Source: Rhodocyclales bacterium (GTDB taxonomy: Bacteria > Pseudomonadota > Gammaproteobacteria > Burkholderiales > Rhodocyclaceae). Taken from it: a DNA stretch of 64,000 nucleotides. Of this stretch, positions 35,843-45,540 are shown piece after piece (the first letter of the stretch is position 1; every line of letters begins with the position of its first letter). Below the pieces are notes generated by a model. The model was not told where the DNA came from. It was given only the letters and a program-made list of their open reading frames with translations, and searched no databases. The DNA lies in assembly GCA_016214145.1 (NCBI GenBank), contig JACRPA010000012.1, positions 1-64,000 on the forward strand, given 5' to 3'. A program made the position numbers and the translations under genes.

Positions 35843-37027
35843 ATGAAGGATTTCCCCAGAATCAAGCGCTTGCCGCCCTACGTCTTCAACATCACGGGCG
35901 AGCTGAAGATGGCCGCCCGCCGCCGCGGCGAGGACATCATCGACATGAGCATGGGCAACCCGGACGGGCCCACGCCGCAGCACATCGTCGACAAGCTGGT
36001 CGAGGCGGCGCAGCGCGGCGACACGCACGGCTACTCGGTGTCGAAGGGCATCCCGCGCCTGCGCAAGGCGATCTGCGACTGGTACCGGCGCCGCTACGAC
36101 GTCGACTTCGACCCGGAAACCGAGGCGGTGGTGACCATCGGCTCGAAGGAAGGCCTCGCCCACCTGATGCTCGCCACGCTGGACCGCGGCGACACGGTGC
36201 TGGTGCCGAATCCCTCGTACCCGATCCACATCTACGGCGCCATCATCGCCGGCGCCGACATTCGCTCGGTGCGCATGACGCCGGACACTGACTTCTTCGA
36301 GGAGTTGCAGCGCGCCATCCGCGAGTGCACGCCGAAGCCGAAGATGATGATCCTCGGCTTTCCGAGCAACCCGACGGCGCGCTGCGTCGAGCTGGATTTC
36401 TTCGAGCGCGTCGTGGCGCTGGCGAAACGGCACGACATCCTGGTGGTGCACGATCTCGCCTATGCCGACATTGTCTTCGACGGATGGAAAGCACCGTCGA
36501 TCATGCAGGTGCCGGGCGCGCGCGACGTGGCGGTGGAGTTCTTCACCATGTCGAAGAGCTACAACATGGCCGGCTGGCGCATCGGCTACATGGTCGGCAA
36601 CAAGGACCTGTGCAACGCCCTGGCGCGCATCAAGAGCTACCACGACTACGGCACCTTCACGCCGCTTCAGGTCGCCTCGGTCATCGCGCTGGACGGCCCG
36701 CAGGATTGCGTCGAGGAAGTGCGCCTGAAATACCAGAACCGCCGCAACGTGCTGGCCAGGGGGCTGCACGAGGCCGGCTGGATGGTCGAGGTGCCGAAGG
36801 CCTCGATGTACATCTGGGCGAAGATTCCGCCGGCCTATGAGAAGCTGGGCTCGCTGGAGTTTGCCAAGAAGTTGCTGGCCGACGCCAGGGTGGCGGTCAG
36901 CCCCGGCATCGGTTTCGGCGACTACGGCGACGACCACGTGCGCTTCGCGCTGATCGAGAACGAGGAACGCACCCGACAGGCGGTGCGCGGCATCAAGGAC
37001 ATGTTCCGAAAGGATGGGCTGCTGTAA
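35843..37027 (+). CDS. alaC: Alanine/glutamate-pyruvate aminotransferase AlaC-type
   Basis: 394 residues, PLP fold-type I. Begins [16 protein letters not shown], typical of AlaC. Substrate and cofactor motifs: [26 protein letters not shown], the PLP Lys in [14 protein letters not shown], and [18 protein letters not shown]. It makes alanine from pyruvate. The stop overlaps the alaA start (TAATG). Confidence 0.9.
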   Translation: MKDFPRIKRLPPYVFNITGELKMAARRRGEDIIDMSMGNPDGPTPQHIVDKLVEAAQRGDTHGYSVSKGIPRLRKAICDWYRRRYDVDFDPETEAVVTIGSKEGLAHLMLATLDRGDTVLVPNPSYPIHIYGAIIAGADIRSVRMTPDTDFFEELQRAIRECTPKPKMMILGFPSNPTARCVELDFFERVVALAKRHDILVVHDLAYADIVFDGWKAPSIMQVPGARDVAVEFFTMSKSYNMAGWRIGYMVGNKDLCNALARIKSYHDYGTFTPLQVASVIALDGPQDCVEEVRLKYQNRRNVLARGLHEAGWMVEVPKASMYIWAKIPPAYEKLGSLEFAKKLLADARVAVSPGIGFGDYGDDHVRFALIENEERTRQAVRGIKDMFRKDGLL

Positions 37028-38253
37028 TGCAACCGGTACTCAAGTCGACCAAGCTCGCCAACGTCTGCTACGACATCCGCGGACCGGTGCTGGCCCGCGC
37101 CCGGCAGATGGAGGAGGAGGGCCACCGCATCATTAAGCTGAACATCGGCAACCCGGCGCCGTTCGGCTTCGAGGCGCCGGAAGAGATCGTGGTGGACGTC
37201 ATCCACAACCTGCGCGACGCCTCCGGCTATTCCGACTCGAAGGGCCTCTTCGCCGCGCGCAAGGCGATCATGCACTACTGCCAGGAGAAGCGGATCGAGG
37301 GCGTCGGCATCGACGACATCTACATCGGCAACGGCGTCTCCGAGCTGATCGTCATGGCCATGCAGGCCCTGCTCAACAACGGCGACGAGGTGCTGGTGCC
37401 GGCGCCCGACTACCCGCTGTGGACGGCGGCGGTGAGCCTCACCGGCGGCACGCCGCGCCACTACCTGTGCGACGAGGGCGCCGGCTGGCTGCCCGACCTC
37501 GCCGACATCCGCGGCAAGATCGGCCCGTCGACCCGCGCCATCGTCCTGATCAATCCGAACAACCCGACCGGCGCGCTGTATCCGGACGACCTGCTGCGCG
37601 AGATCATCGGGATCGCCCGCCAGCACCAGCTCATCGTCTTCGCCGACGAGATCTACGACAAGGTGCTCTACGACGGCGCCACGCACACGTCGATCGCTTC
37701 GCTCGCCGACGACGTGCTGTTCGTCACCTTCAACGGCCTGTCGAAGAACTACCGCGCCTGCGGCTACCGCGCCGGCTGGATGGTCGTCTCCGGCGAGATG
37801 CGCCACGCCCGCGACTACATCGAGGGCCTCGACATGCTGGCCTCGATGCGGCTGTGCTCCAACGTGCCCGGCCAGTACGCCATCCAGACGGCCTTGGGCG
37901 GCCACCAGAGCATCCTCGATCTCGTCGGGCAGGGCGGGCGCCTGGCCAAGCAGCGCGACCTCGCCTGGGAGCTGCTCACGCAGATTCCCGGCGTCGCCTG
38001 TGTCAAGCCGAAGGCGGCGCTGTATCTTTTCCCGCGCCTCGACCCGAAGGTCTATCCGATTGCCGACGACCAGCAGTTCATCCTCGAACTACTGCTCGAG
38101 GAGAAAGTGCTGCTGGTACAGGGCACCGGCTTCAACTGGCCGACGCCGGATCATTTCCGCGTCGTCTTCCTGCCCAATGTCGACGACCTGCGCGAGGCCA
38201 TCGGCCGCATCGCGCGCTTCCTCGGGCATTACCGCAAGCGGCACGGAACATGA
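37027..38253 (+). CDS. alaA: Alanine transaminase AlaA-type
   Basis: 408 residues. NIGNPAPFGFEAPEEI, YSDSKGLFAARKAI, INPNNPTGALYP, and the PLP Lys in FNGLSKNYRACGYRAGW match AlaA. With AlaC it gives two alanine aminotransferases in one operon, upstream of homoserine dehydrogenase. The stop overlaps the next start (ATGA). Confidence 0.9.
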   Translation: MQPVLKSTKLANVCYDIRGPVLARARQMEEEGHRIIKLNIGNPAPFGFEAPEEIVVDVIHNLRDASGYSDSKGLFAARKAIMHYCQEKRIEGVGIDDIYIGNGVSELIVMAMQALLNNGDEVLVPAPDYPLWTAAVSLTGGTPRHYLCDEGAGWLPDLADIRGKIGPSTRAIVLINPNNPTGALYPDDLLREIIGIARQHQLIVFADEIYDKVLYDGATHTSIASLADDVLFVTFNGLSKNYRACGYRAGWMVVSGEMRHARDYIEGLDMLASMRLCSNVPGQYAIQTALGGHQSILDLVGQGGRLAKQRDLAWELLTQIPGVACVKPKAALYLFPRLDPKVYPIADDQQFILELLLEEKVLLVQGTGFNWPTPDHFRVVFLPNVDDLREAIGRIARFLGHYRKRHGT

Positions 38254-38690
38254 GGGTCATGGACGTCACGGACGATAGCGGCCGCGTCGTCGAGCCGATC
38301 TGGCTCGGTCGTGCCGAGGGCGTGCATCGCCAGCTGCGCACTGCGTTGCCGCCAGACTATGCCGTGCGGCTGGCGCAGGTGTTCGCCAACGGCGGGCGTT
38401 TGGCCGTGGCGGCGGAGGGCGAGGCGGTGCTGGGCGTGGCCCTGTGGCGCCTGATCGAGAACACCTACGAGGGCCGCAGGCTCTATGTCGACGACCTGGT
38501 GACCGACGAGGCACAGCGCTCGCGCGGCATCGGCAAGCTCCTGTTCGGCCATCTGGAAAACAAGGCGCGGCAGTTCGGCTGCGACGTGCTGGCCCTTGAT
38601 TCCGGCGCACAGCGCGCGGCGGCCCACAAATTCTATTTTCGCGAGGGGATGCACATCCCCGGCTTCTGTTTCAGGAAAAATCTCAAATGA
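38250..38690 (+). CDS. GNAT-family N-acetyltransferase
   Basis: 146 residues. The acetyl-CoA-binding segment is VDDLVTDEAQRSRGIGKLLFGHLE (the Q/RxxGxG/A loop is RSRGIG), followed by CDVLALDSGAQRAAAHKFYFREGM. Substrate unknown. It overlaps alaA and hom by 4 bp on each side, so it is part of the aminotransferase-hom operon. An internal ATG at 38259 is an alternative start. Confidence 0.85.
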   Translation: MRVMDVTDDSGRVVEPIWLGRAEGVHRQLRTALPPDYAVRLAQVFANGGRLAVAAEGEAVLGVALWRLIENTYEGRRLYVDDLVTDEAQRSRGIGKLLFGHLENKARQFGCDVLALDSGAQRAAAHKFYFREGMHIPGFCFRKNLK

Positions 38691-39997
38691 AACCCATCAA
38701 TGTAGGCCTGCTCGGCATCGGCACTGTCGGCGGCGGCACCTTCACCGTCCTCCAGCGCAACCAGGAGGAGATCACCCGCCGCGCCGGCCGACCCATCCGC
38801 ATTTCCGTCGTCGCCGACAAGAACGTCGAGCTGGCGAAGAAGGTCACGGGCGGTGCCTGCCGCGTCACCGACGACGCCTTCGCCGTTGTCGCCGATCCTG
38901 AGGTCGACATCGTCGTCGAGCTGATCGGCGGTTGCGGCGTGGCGAAGGAGCTGGTGCTGAAGGCCATCGGGAACGGCAAGCACGTCGTCACCGCCAACAA
39001 GGCGTTGCTCGCCACACACGGCAATGAGATCTTCGCGGCCGCGCAGAAGCAGGGCGTCATGGTCGCCTTCGAGGCGGCGGTGGCCGGCGGCATCCCCATC
39101 ATCAAGGCGCTGCGCGAGGGCCTCACCGCCAACCGCATCGAGTGGATCGCCGGCATCATCAACGGCACCACCAACTTCGTCCTTTCAGAGATGCGCGACA
39201 AGGGCCTGCCCTTCGAGGCGGTGCTGAAGGAGGCGCAGCGCCTGGGCTACGCCGAGGCCGACCCGACCTTCGACATCGAGGGCGTCGATGCCGCGCACAA
39301 GCTGACCATCATGTCGGCCATCGCCTTCGGCATCCCGATGCAGTTCGACAAGTGCCATGTCGAGGGCATCAGCAGGCTGCAGGCCGAGGACATCCGCTAT
39401 GCCGAGCAACTCGGCTACCGCATCAAGCTGCTCGGCATCACCCGGCACGCTGCCAAGGGCATCGAACTGCGCGTGCATCCGACGCTGATCCCGTCGAAGC
39501 GCCTGATCGCCAACGTCGAGGGCGCCATGAACGCCGTGCTGGTGAAGGGCGACGCCGTCGGCGCCACGCTCTACTACGGCAAGGGCGCCGGCGCCGAGCC
39601 GACCGCCAGCGCCGTTATCGCCGACCTGGTCGACGTCACCCGCATGCACACCGCCGACCCGGAGCACCGCGTGCCGCACCTGGCCTTCCAGCCCGACGCC
39701 GTGAAGGCCATCCCGGTGCTGGCGATGGGCGAGGTGGAGACTTCGTACTACTTCCGCATGCGCGTCGAGGACCGGCCCGGCGTGCTGGCCGACATCACGC
39801 GCATCCTCGCCGACCAGCAGATCTCCATCGACGCCATGATCCAGCGCGAGCCCGCCGAGGGCGAGGAGCAGACCGACATCATCATGCTTACCCACCAGAC
39901 CCTGGAGAAGAACGCCGACGCCGCCATTGCCCGCATCGAGGCGCTGTCGGTGGTGAAGGGCAGGGTGGTGCGTCTGCGGCTGGAAGAATTGAATTGA
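38687..39997 (+). CDS. hom: Homoserine dehydrogenase with C-terminal ACT domain
   Basis: 436 residues. NAD(P)-binding GLLGIGTVGGGTF, catalytic-domain signature GYAEADPTFDIEGVDAAHKL, and a C-terminal ACT domain (YYFRMRVEDRPGVLADITRIL) for feedback by threonine. It reduces aspartate semialdehyde to homoserine. Normally thrC follows directly; here a 2.8-kb gene lies between. Confidence 0.96.
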   Translation: MKPINVGLLGIGTVGGGTFTVLQRNQEEITRRAGRPIRISVVADKNVELAKKVTGGACRVTDDAFAVVADPEVDIVVELIGGCGVAKELVLKAIGNGKHVVTANKALLATHGNEIFAAAQKQGVMVAFEAAVAGGIPIIKALREGLTANRIEWIAGIINGTTNFVLSEMRDKGLPFEAVLKEAQRLGYAEADPTFDIEGVDAAHKLTIMSAIAFGIPMQFDKCHVEGISRLQAEDIRYAEQLGYRIKLLGITRHAAKGIELRVHPTLIPSKRLIANVEGAMNAVLVKGDAVGATLYYGKGAGAEPTASAVIADLVDVTRMHTADPEHRVPHLAFQPDAVKAIPVLAMGEVETSYYFRMRVEDRPGVLADITRILADQQISIDAMIQREPAEGEEQTDIIMLTHQTLEKNADAAIARIEALSVVKGRVVRLRLEELN

Positions 39998-40032
39998 CGG
40001 ACATGTAACAACAAAATGAAATGGGGAGCGTA

Positions 40033-42831
40033 ATGATCGATTGGATCGGGAGAAAACTACCCACCCTGGGACTCTTGCTGCTGATCGCCCTTCCCAGCTT
40101 TGTCCAGGCTCAGCAGGAGGGCGGGGCGCAGGAAAAGGTCAGGGAGGTCGAGGTACGCAAGGATTCATTCACGCGCGGCACGGCCCAGCCCGCCTGGGTC
40201 AGAACCGTTGAGGTCCCGCCGACGACGCGTCGCAATCCGACTGTCATCAGGCTGGCCGATTCTCAAATCAGAGTCGGAGATCGGCATGTCTATTACGTTA
40301 ACCGGGCCGTCCAGGTTAATGAGGCGTCGGCGCTTTCTCGCATCGGTCAGTACGCCATTTCCCTCATCCCGATTTACGAAAAGCTTAATTTGCACAGCGT
40401 GCACATTCTCCGTGGCGCCGAAAAGATCGACCATACGCTGAACGTGGATGTTCGGTTCTTTCAGCGGGAAATGGAATTGGAGCGTGGTGTTTACAGCGGC
40501 GCGGTGACGGCCTTGCTGCTGTTGAGCGACGTGAGGGTTGGCGACACTCTACAGATACGCTATTCGATCGAGGGAAGCAATCCCGTATTTGGCAATACCT
40601 ATTCCAAGCTCGCCATGTGGGATGACGCCGAGCCAATCGAGCTTCGCACCGTGACGCTATCCTACCCCGAAGGCCGGAAGATCGACTGGAAGATTATCGG
40701 GGACTATCGCAATACCCAAGTTACCCATGAAAGCAGGGCGGTCAATGGTTATCGCACGCTTCAGTGGGAGGAGCGAGGCATCGAGGGCATCGACTATGAG
40801 ACCTCGATTCCCAGCGGCTATTTCCCTTATCGCTTTCTGCAATTGAGTGAATACCATGATTGGAATGCCGTGGCCAGGTGGGCGCATTCCCTCTTTGCAC
40901 CCACGGCTGCCCTGCCTGACGAGCTTGAAGAGATCGTTGCACGGCTTGAACCACTGCCCGACGAAGATCGCGTACTTGGTGCCTTGCGATGGGTGCAGCG
41001 TGAAATTCGCTATTTCAGCGTATCGCTGGGAGAAAGCTCCCATCGTCCGCATCCCCTGCCGGTCGTTCTGGAGCGCCGCTATGGGGACTGCAAAGACAAG
41101 AGCTATATGCTGCTTACCCTCCTGCGTCGGCTCGGCATCGAGGCCGAGCCTGTATTAGTGGCGCTAGACTCACGCAAGGGACCGTCAAGATTTCTGCCAG
41201 CGCCGAATATTTTCAATCACGTCGTAGTAAGAGCGAGGATCGGCGGTCAGCACTGGTTCCTGGACGGAACCCGGCTTGAACAGGGTGGCAGTCTCTCGCG
41301 CATGGGCAATCTTATCGAGAATTCCTTCGTCCTTCCCATCACCCAGGACGCCAGCGAGCTGGTCGTTATCAACCACGACAAGCAGCTCAATACAGTCGAG
41401 GTTAGCGAGGAGTACGAGTTGAAGGGCTTCGGCGAGGATGGCCTCATCAAGTCCACCATGACCTGGGTCGGGCTGGATGCAGAAACCCTGAGGACGCTGA
41501 TCAATAAATTCACCCCCGAGCAGACTCGCAAGTTTGCGCTCGGCAGTTACGAGTTGCGCTATCCAGGGATCGTTCTGGAGGGAAATCCGGAATTTCAGGA
41601 TGACCTGGACAACAATCGGCTAACCATGATCGCGCGTTACAAGGCGCCTAAACTGGCGACGGAGATGCAGGGAGATTGGGCAATAAGATTCTTCCCGGCG
41701 AACCTGCGCGGTGTGCTGAACCTGCCCCAGCAAGCGAGTCGTAAGTTTCCGCTGCTGGCCATGCGATACCCGTATTCGGCCCTATACAGACTGAGCATTC
41801 GCTGGCCGGAGAGCGTGGCCATGATTCAGGACCCTGTCACGCGAAGGATTACCAACGACTTTTTCGACCTCGAAGTCAAGCGCAGCTTCAGGGGTAATCA
41901 GTCGAGCGTTGCAATCATTTTCTCAACTAAAGCGGATGAGATCGAGCCACCCCTGATACCGAAACTCCTTGAAGAATTCAGGCGGTTCGATCGAGAAGTC
42001 AGCGGGGTGGTTGTCGTAGCCAAGCAGTCGATCAAGGATGACGGGTTTCTCGGCTTGGGAAAGGCTACACTCCAGGACAGCCTCCGCAAAAGATGGCAAC
42101 TGATGATCGATAACATCACAAAGACTATCCAGGCTGGCCGCATTCAGGGAGACAATCTTGCCGAAGCCTATTGTGACCGGGCGGAATCGCTGGCCGATCT
42201 GGGCAGAGCAGAGGAGGGCATGAAGGATGCGCTGGAGGCGATACGACTGGCTCCCCACTTGGGCCGTGCCTGGCAGTGCCGTGCAAACCTGCATTACGCT
42301 CTCGGAAATTTCAATGCGGCAGTCCAGGATTACTCAAAGGCGCTCGCCCTCGGCAGCGACGAATTCAGAATTCTGTACCGCAGGGGCCTAGCGCGGTTCT
42401 ACCAGGGTAGGCTGGCTGAAGCGGCGAACGATTTCGAGAATGCCGCTAAGAACATCAATGACGAGTCTGATCGTTTGTATGCTGCCTTGTGGCAGATGTG
42501 GACCCTGAAGAGGCTGAACCTGGCCATCCCTGGCAAATTGCGGGAAAGCGTCAGCAGCAACCCACGAGGGCCGTGGCCCCATCCGGCACTGGCCATGTTC
42601 GTCGGTGTGCTGACGCCGGAGGAAATGCTTGCCGAGGCGAGACTCAAGCAGGGCGACGAGCAGGAAATGACATTGGCCGAGGCGTATTTCTACCTGGGAC
42701 AATACAAGTTGCTGCAGGGGCAAAAGATCGAGGCCAGACAGGCGTTTGAAAAGACACGCGAAAAGGGCATTACGATGTACATCGAACATCTTGCAGCCGG
42801 GTTCGAATTGAAGAGGCTCGCTTCCGACTGA
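40033..42831 (+). CDS. Exported DUF3857-transglutaminase-TPR protein
   Basis: About 932 residues. GGGGAG five bases upstream favours the ATG at 40033. Signal peptide (LGLLLLIALPSFVQAQ); DUF3857-like beta domain (about 60-260); transglutaminase-like domain with a full triad, Cys in ERRYGDCKDKSYML, His in NIFNHVVVRA, Asp in HWFLDGTRLE; a beta-rich DUF2135-like part; and C-terminal TPR repeats (AYCDRAESLADLGRAEEGMKDALEAIRL onwards). It is probably periplasmic with protease- or amidase-like activity. Codons are visibly richer in A/T than in its neighbours, and it splits hom from thrC, suggesting later insertion. Confidence 0.82.
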   Translation: MIDWIGRKLPTLGLLLLIALPSFVQAQQEGGAQEKVREVEVRKDSFTRGTAQPAWVRTVEVPPTTRRNPTVIRLADSQIRVGDRHVYYVNRAVQVNEASALSRIGQYAISLIPIYEKLNLHSVHILRGAEKIDHTLNVDVRFFQREMELERGVYSGAVTALLLLSDVRVGDTLQIRYSIEGSNPVFGNTYSKLAMWDDAEPIELRTVTLSYPEGRKIDWKIIGDYRNTQVTHESRAVNGYRTLQWEERGIEGIDYETSIPSGYFPYRFLQLSEYHDWNAVARWAHSLFAPTAALPDELEEIVARLEPLPDEDRVLGALRWVQREIRYFSVSLGESSHRPHPLPVVLERRYGDCKDKSYMLLTLLRRLGIEAEPVLVALDSRKGPSRFLPAPNIFNHVVVRARIGGQHWFLDGTRLEQGGSLSRMGNLIENSFVLPITQDASELVVINHDKQLNTVEVSEEYELKGFGEDGLIKSTMTWVGLDAETLRTLINKFTPEQTRKFALGSYELRYPGIVLEGNPEFQDDLDNNRLTMIARYKAPKLATEMQGDWAIRFFPANLRGVLNLPQQASRKFPLLAMRYPYSALYRLSIRWPESVAMIQDPVTRRITNDFFDLEVKRSFRGNQSSVAIIFSTKADEIEPPLIPKLLEEFRRFDREVSGVVVVAKQSIKDDGFLGLGKATLQDSLRKRWQLMIDNITKTIQAGRIQGDNLAEAYCDRAESLADLGRAEEGMKDALEAIRLAPHLGRAWQCRANLHYALGNFNAAVQDYSKALALGSDEFRILYRRGLARFYQGRLAEAANDFENAAKNINDESDRLYAALWQMWTLKRLNLAIPGKLRESVSSNPRGPWPHPALAMFVGVLTPEEMLAEARLKQGDEQEMTLAEAYFYLGQYKLLQGQKIEARQAFEKTREKGITMYIEHLAAGFELKRLASD

Positions 42832-42907
42832 AGGCGCCGGTGACTGCCTTCTGACGCAATAGACATTCACTCTGAAATCACATGGAAGAACTTCGGGTCG
42901 TCAAGAA

Positions 42908-44335
42908 ATGAAATACATCTCCACCCGCGGCCAGGCGCCCGCGCTGGAATTTTGCGACATCCTCCTCGGCGGCCTGGCGCCCGACGGAGGCCTCTACCTG
43001 CCGGAGGCCTATCCGCAGGTGTCGCGCGCCGAACTGGACGAATGGCGCGCGCTGCCCTACCACGCGCTGGCGCTGCGCGTGCTGGAGAAGTTCATCACCG
43101 ACATCCCGGCCTGCGACCTGAAGACGCTGGTCGATCGCACCTACACGGCGCAGGCCTACCGGCACTGCCGGCCCGGCCGCGATGCGGCGGACATCACGCC
43201 GCTCACCACCCTGGAGCCGGGGCTGCACCTGCTGGAGCTGTCCAACGGGCCGACGCTGGCCTTCAAGGACATGGCCATGCAGTTGCTCGGCAACCTGTTC
43301 GAGTATGTGCTGGAGAAGCGCGGCGAGACCATCAACATCCTCGGCGCCACTTCGGGCGACACCGGCTCGGCGGCCGAGTACGCCATGCGCGGCAAGCATG
43401 GGGTCAAGGTCTTCATGCTGTCGCCACACGGCCTGATGAGCGAGTTCCAGCGCGCGCAGATGTATTCGCTGCCCGACGCCAACATCTTCAACATCGCCAT
43501 CCGCGCCATGTTCGACGACTGCCAGGATATCGTCAAGGCGGTCTCCAACGACGCCGCCTTCAAGGCGCAGTACAAGATCGGCGCGGTGAACTCGATCAAC
43601 TGGGCGCGCGTCGCCGCCCAGATCGTCTACTACTTCAAGGGCTACTTCGAGGCCACCCGCTCGAACGACGAGGAAGTCGCCTTCGCCGTGCCTTCGGGCA
43701 ACTTCGGCAACATCTGCGCCGGCCATGTCGCGCGCATGATGGGCCTGCCGGTACGCCGCCTGGTGCTCGCCACCAACGAGAACGACGTGCTCGACGAGTT
43801 CTTCCGCAGCGGTGTCTACCGGCCGCGCGCGATGGCTGAAACCCGCGTCACATCGAGCCCCTCGATGGACATTTCCAGGGCCTCCAACTTCGAACGCTTC
43901 GTCTTCGACCTGGTCGGACGCGATGCGGAACTGATTCGCGGGTTCTGGGAAAAGGTTGACCGCGGCGGCAGCTTCGACCTGCGCGGCACGCCCTGGCTGG
44001 AACGCCTGCCCGGATTCCGCTTCGTTTCGGGCACCAGCAGCCATGCCGACCGCCTGGCGACGATCCGCAGCACCTGGGAGAAATACGGCGCGATGATCGA
44101 TCCGCACACCGCCGACGGCCTCAAGGTGGCGCTGGCGCAGCGCGAGGCGGGGGTGCCGATGGTGGTGCTGGAGACGGCCCAGCCGGTGAAGTTCGCCGAA
44201 ACCATCAGGGAGGCGCTTGGCCGGGAGCCGATGCGCCCGCGGGAACTGGAGGGCATCGAGGCCCTGCCGCAGCGGGTCGAGGTGATGGACGCGGATGCCG
44301 CGGTGGTGAAGGCGTTTATCGCCGCCCGGGCGTGA
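42908..44335 (+). CDS. thrC: Threonine synthase
   Basis: 475 residues, fold-type II PLP enzyme. Starts MKYISTRGQAPALEFCDILLGGLAPDGGLYLPE; PLP Lys in GPTLAFKDMAMQLLG; phosphate loop region LGATSGDTGSAAEYA; and AVPSGNFGNICAGH. It converts O-phosphohomoserine to threonine. Separated from hom by the DUF3857 gene and a 76-bp gap, so it may need its own promoter. Confidence 0.96.
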   Translation: MKYISTRGQAPALEFCDILLGGLAPDGGLYLPEAYPQVSRAELDEWRALPYHALALRVLEKFITDIPACDLKTLVDRTYTAQAYRHCRPGRDAADITPLTTLEPGLHLLELSNGPTLAFKDMAMQLLGNLFEYVLEKRGETINILGATSGDTGSAAEYAMRGKHGVKVFMLSPHGLMSEFQRAQMYSLPDANIFNIAIRAMFDDCQDIVKAVSNDAAFKAQYKIGAVNSINWARVAAQIVYYFKGYFEATRSNDEEVAFAVPSGNFGNICAGHVARMMGLPVRRLVLATNENDVLDEFFRSGVYRPRAMAETRVTSSPSMDISRASNFERFVFDLVGRDAELIRGFWEKVDRGGSFDLRGTPWLERLPGFRFVSGTSSHADRLATIRSTWEKYGAMIDPHTADGLKVALAQREAGVPMVVLETAQPVKFAETIREALGREPMRPRELEGIEALPQRVEVMDADAAVVKAFIAARA

Positions 44336-44371
44336 GTGCGGGCGACCGCCCGCGCGGGGGAATCGTTACAC

Positions 44372-44509
44372 CTACAGGTAGATGACGGCCGGGAAAACCG
44401 TCACGGCCAGGACCAGGATCAGCCATTCGAGGTTGTGGCGCGCGAGAAAACCGGTGAAATGCAGGATCAGTACGGTGATGGCGACGACGTAGTAAAGGAT
44501 GAACAGCAT
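44372..44509 (-). CDS. Small two-helix membrane protein, 45 residues
   Basis: An intact 46-codon frame (ATG at 44509, TAG at 44372) with GGAG seven bases before the start. The product starts MLFILYYVVAITVLILHFTG and then has FLARHNLEWLILVLAVTVFP: two hydrophobic helices joined by a short polar turn. On the minus strand TATAAA lies upstream near 44575. No family recognised. It is convergent with thrC and lies 125 bp downstream of nadC. Confidence 0.6.
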   Translation of the reverse strand: MLFILYYVVAITVLILHFTGFLARHNLEWLILVLAVTVFPAVIYL

Positions 44510-44634
44510 CTCGGGGCTCCCGACTTTCTTGTAGTTGGCCGGGGCGCGCCTGCGCCGCCCCGCTGAGCGCTTTTATACCATAGAAACAAAAGCTGGCACC
44601 AGTACCTGTTTCGCGCAGCCAAGGCAAGGCAGGG

Positions 44635-45483
44635 TTATTTCTCCACATGCCTCAGGGAAAGGTCGACCGCCCGCACGTCCTTGGTCAGGCTGCCGATGGA
44701 GATGCGGTCCACTCCGGTTTCCGCGATCGCCCGGACCTTCGACAGATCCACTCCGCCCGAGGCTTCCAGCACCGCCCGGCCTGCCGTCAGTGCGACCGCC
44801 TTGCGCATTTGCGCCAGGTCCATGTTGTCGAGCAGGATCATCGTCGCCCCGGCGGCGAGCGCCTCGCCGAGTTGTTCCAGGGTCTCGACCTCGATCTGGA
44901 TGAAGACGCCCGCAGGCGCCAGGGCGCGCGCCTGCGCCAGAACCGCCGCCACGCCGCCGGCGGCCATGATGTGGTTCTCCTTGATGAGGATGCCGTCGTA
45001 GAGGCCGAGGCGGTGGTTGGCGCCGCCGCCGCAGCGCACGGCGTACTTCTGCGCCAGGCGCAGGCCGGGCAGGGTCTTGCGCGTGTCGACGATCTTCGCC
45101 TGGGTGCCGGCGACGGCATCGACGTACTTTCGCGTGACGGTGGCGGTGCCGGAGAGCAATTGCAGGAAATTGAGTGCCGGCCGCTCGGCGGTGAGCAGGG
45201 CGCGCGTGTCGGCTTCGATCTCGCACAGCATCTGGCCGGCGTGGATGCGCGCCCCGTCGCGGGCGTGCCAGCGGATGCGGACTTCCGCGTCCAGGCTGCG
45301 GAAGCAGGCATCGAACCATCCGGCGCCGCACAGAACGGCCTCCTCGCGGCTGACGACGATGCCGCGCGCCGGGTGCCCGGCGGGGGTGAGCAGGGCGGTG
45401 AGATCGCCGCTGCCGATGTCCTCGGCCAGGGCGGCGGCGACGTTCCGCTCGATTTCAGCGGGGATCTGCCCTGAAGTTTCCAT
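44635..45483 (-). CDS. nadC: Nicotinate-nucleotide pyrophosphorylase (carboxylating)
   Basis: About 282 residues from METSGQIPAE; a TTG at 45498 is an alternative start. QPRTase motifs: EDIGSGDLTALLTP, the substrate Arg/His/Lys set in TRKTLPGLRLAQKYAVRCGGGANHRLGL and ILIKENHI, and EVETLEQLGEAL and LLDNMDLAQMR. It makes nicotinate mononucleotide from quinolinate in NAD synthesis. Confidence 0.95.
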   Translation of the reverse strand: METSGQIPAEIERNVAAALAEDIGSGDLTALLTPAGHPARGIVVSREEAVLCGAGWFDACFRSLDAEVRIRWHARDGARIHAGQMLCEIEADTRALLTAERPALNFLQLLSGTATVTRKYVDAVAGTQAKIVDTRKTLPGLRLAQKYAVRCGGGANHRLGLYDGILIKENHIMAAGGVAAVLAQARALAPAGVFIQIEVETLEQLGEALAAGATMILLDNMDLAQMRKAVALTAGRAVLEASGGVDLSKVRAIAETGVDRISIGSLTKDVRAVDLSLRHVEK

Positions 45484-45540
45484 GAAATTTGCCGTCAACG
45501 ATATGCTGAGGTTGCAATCTTACCCGTTCGGGAGGGCAGC

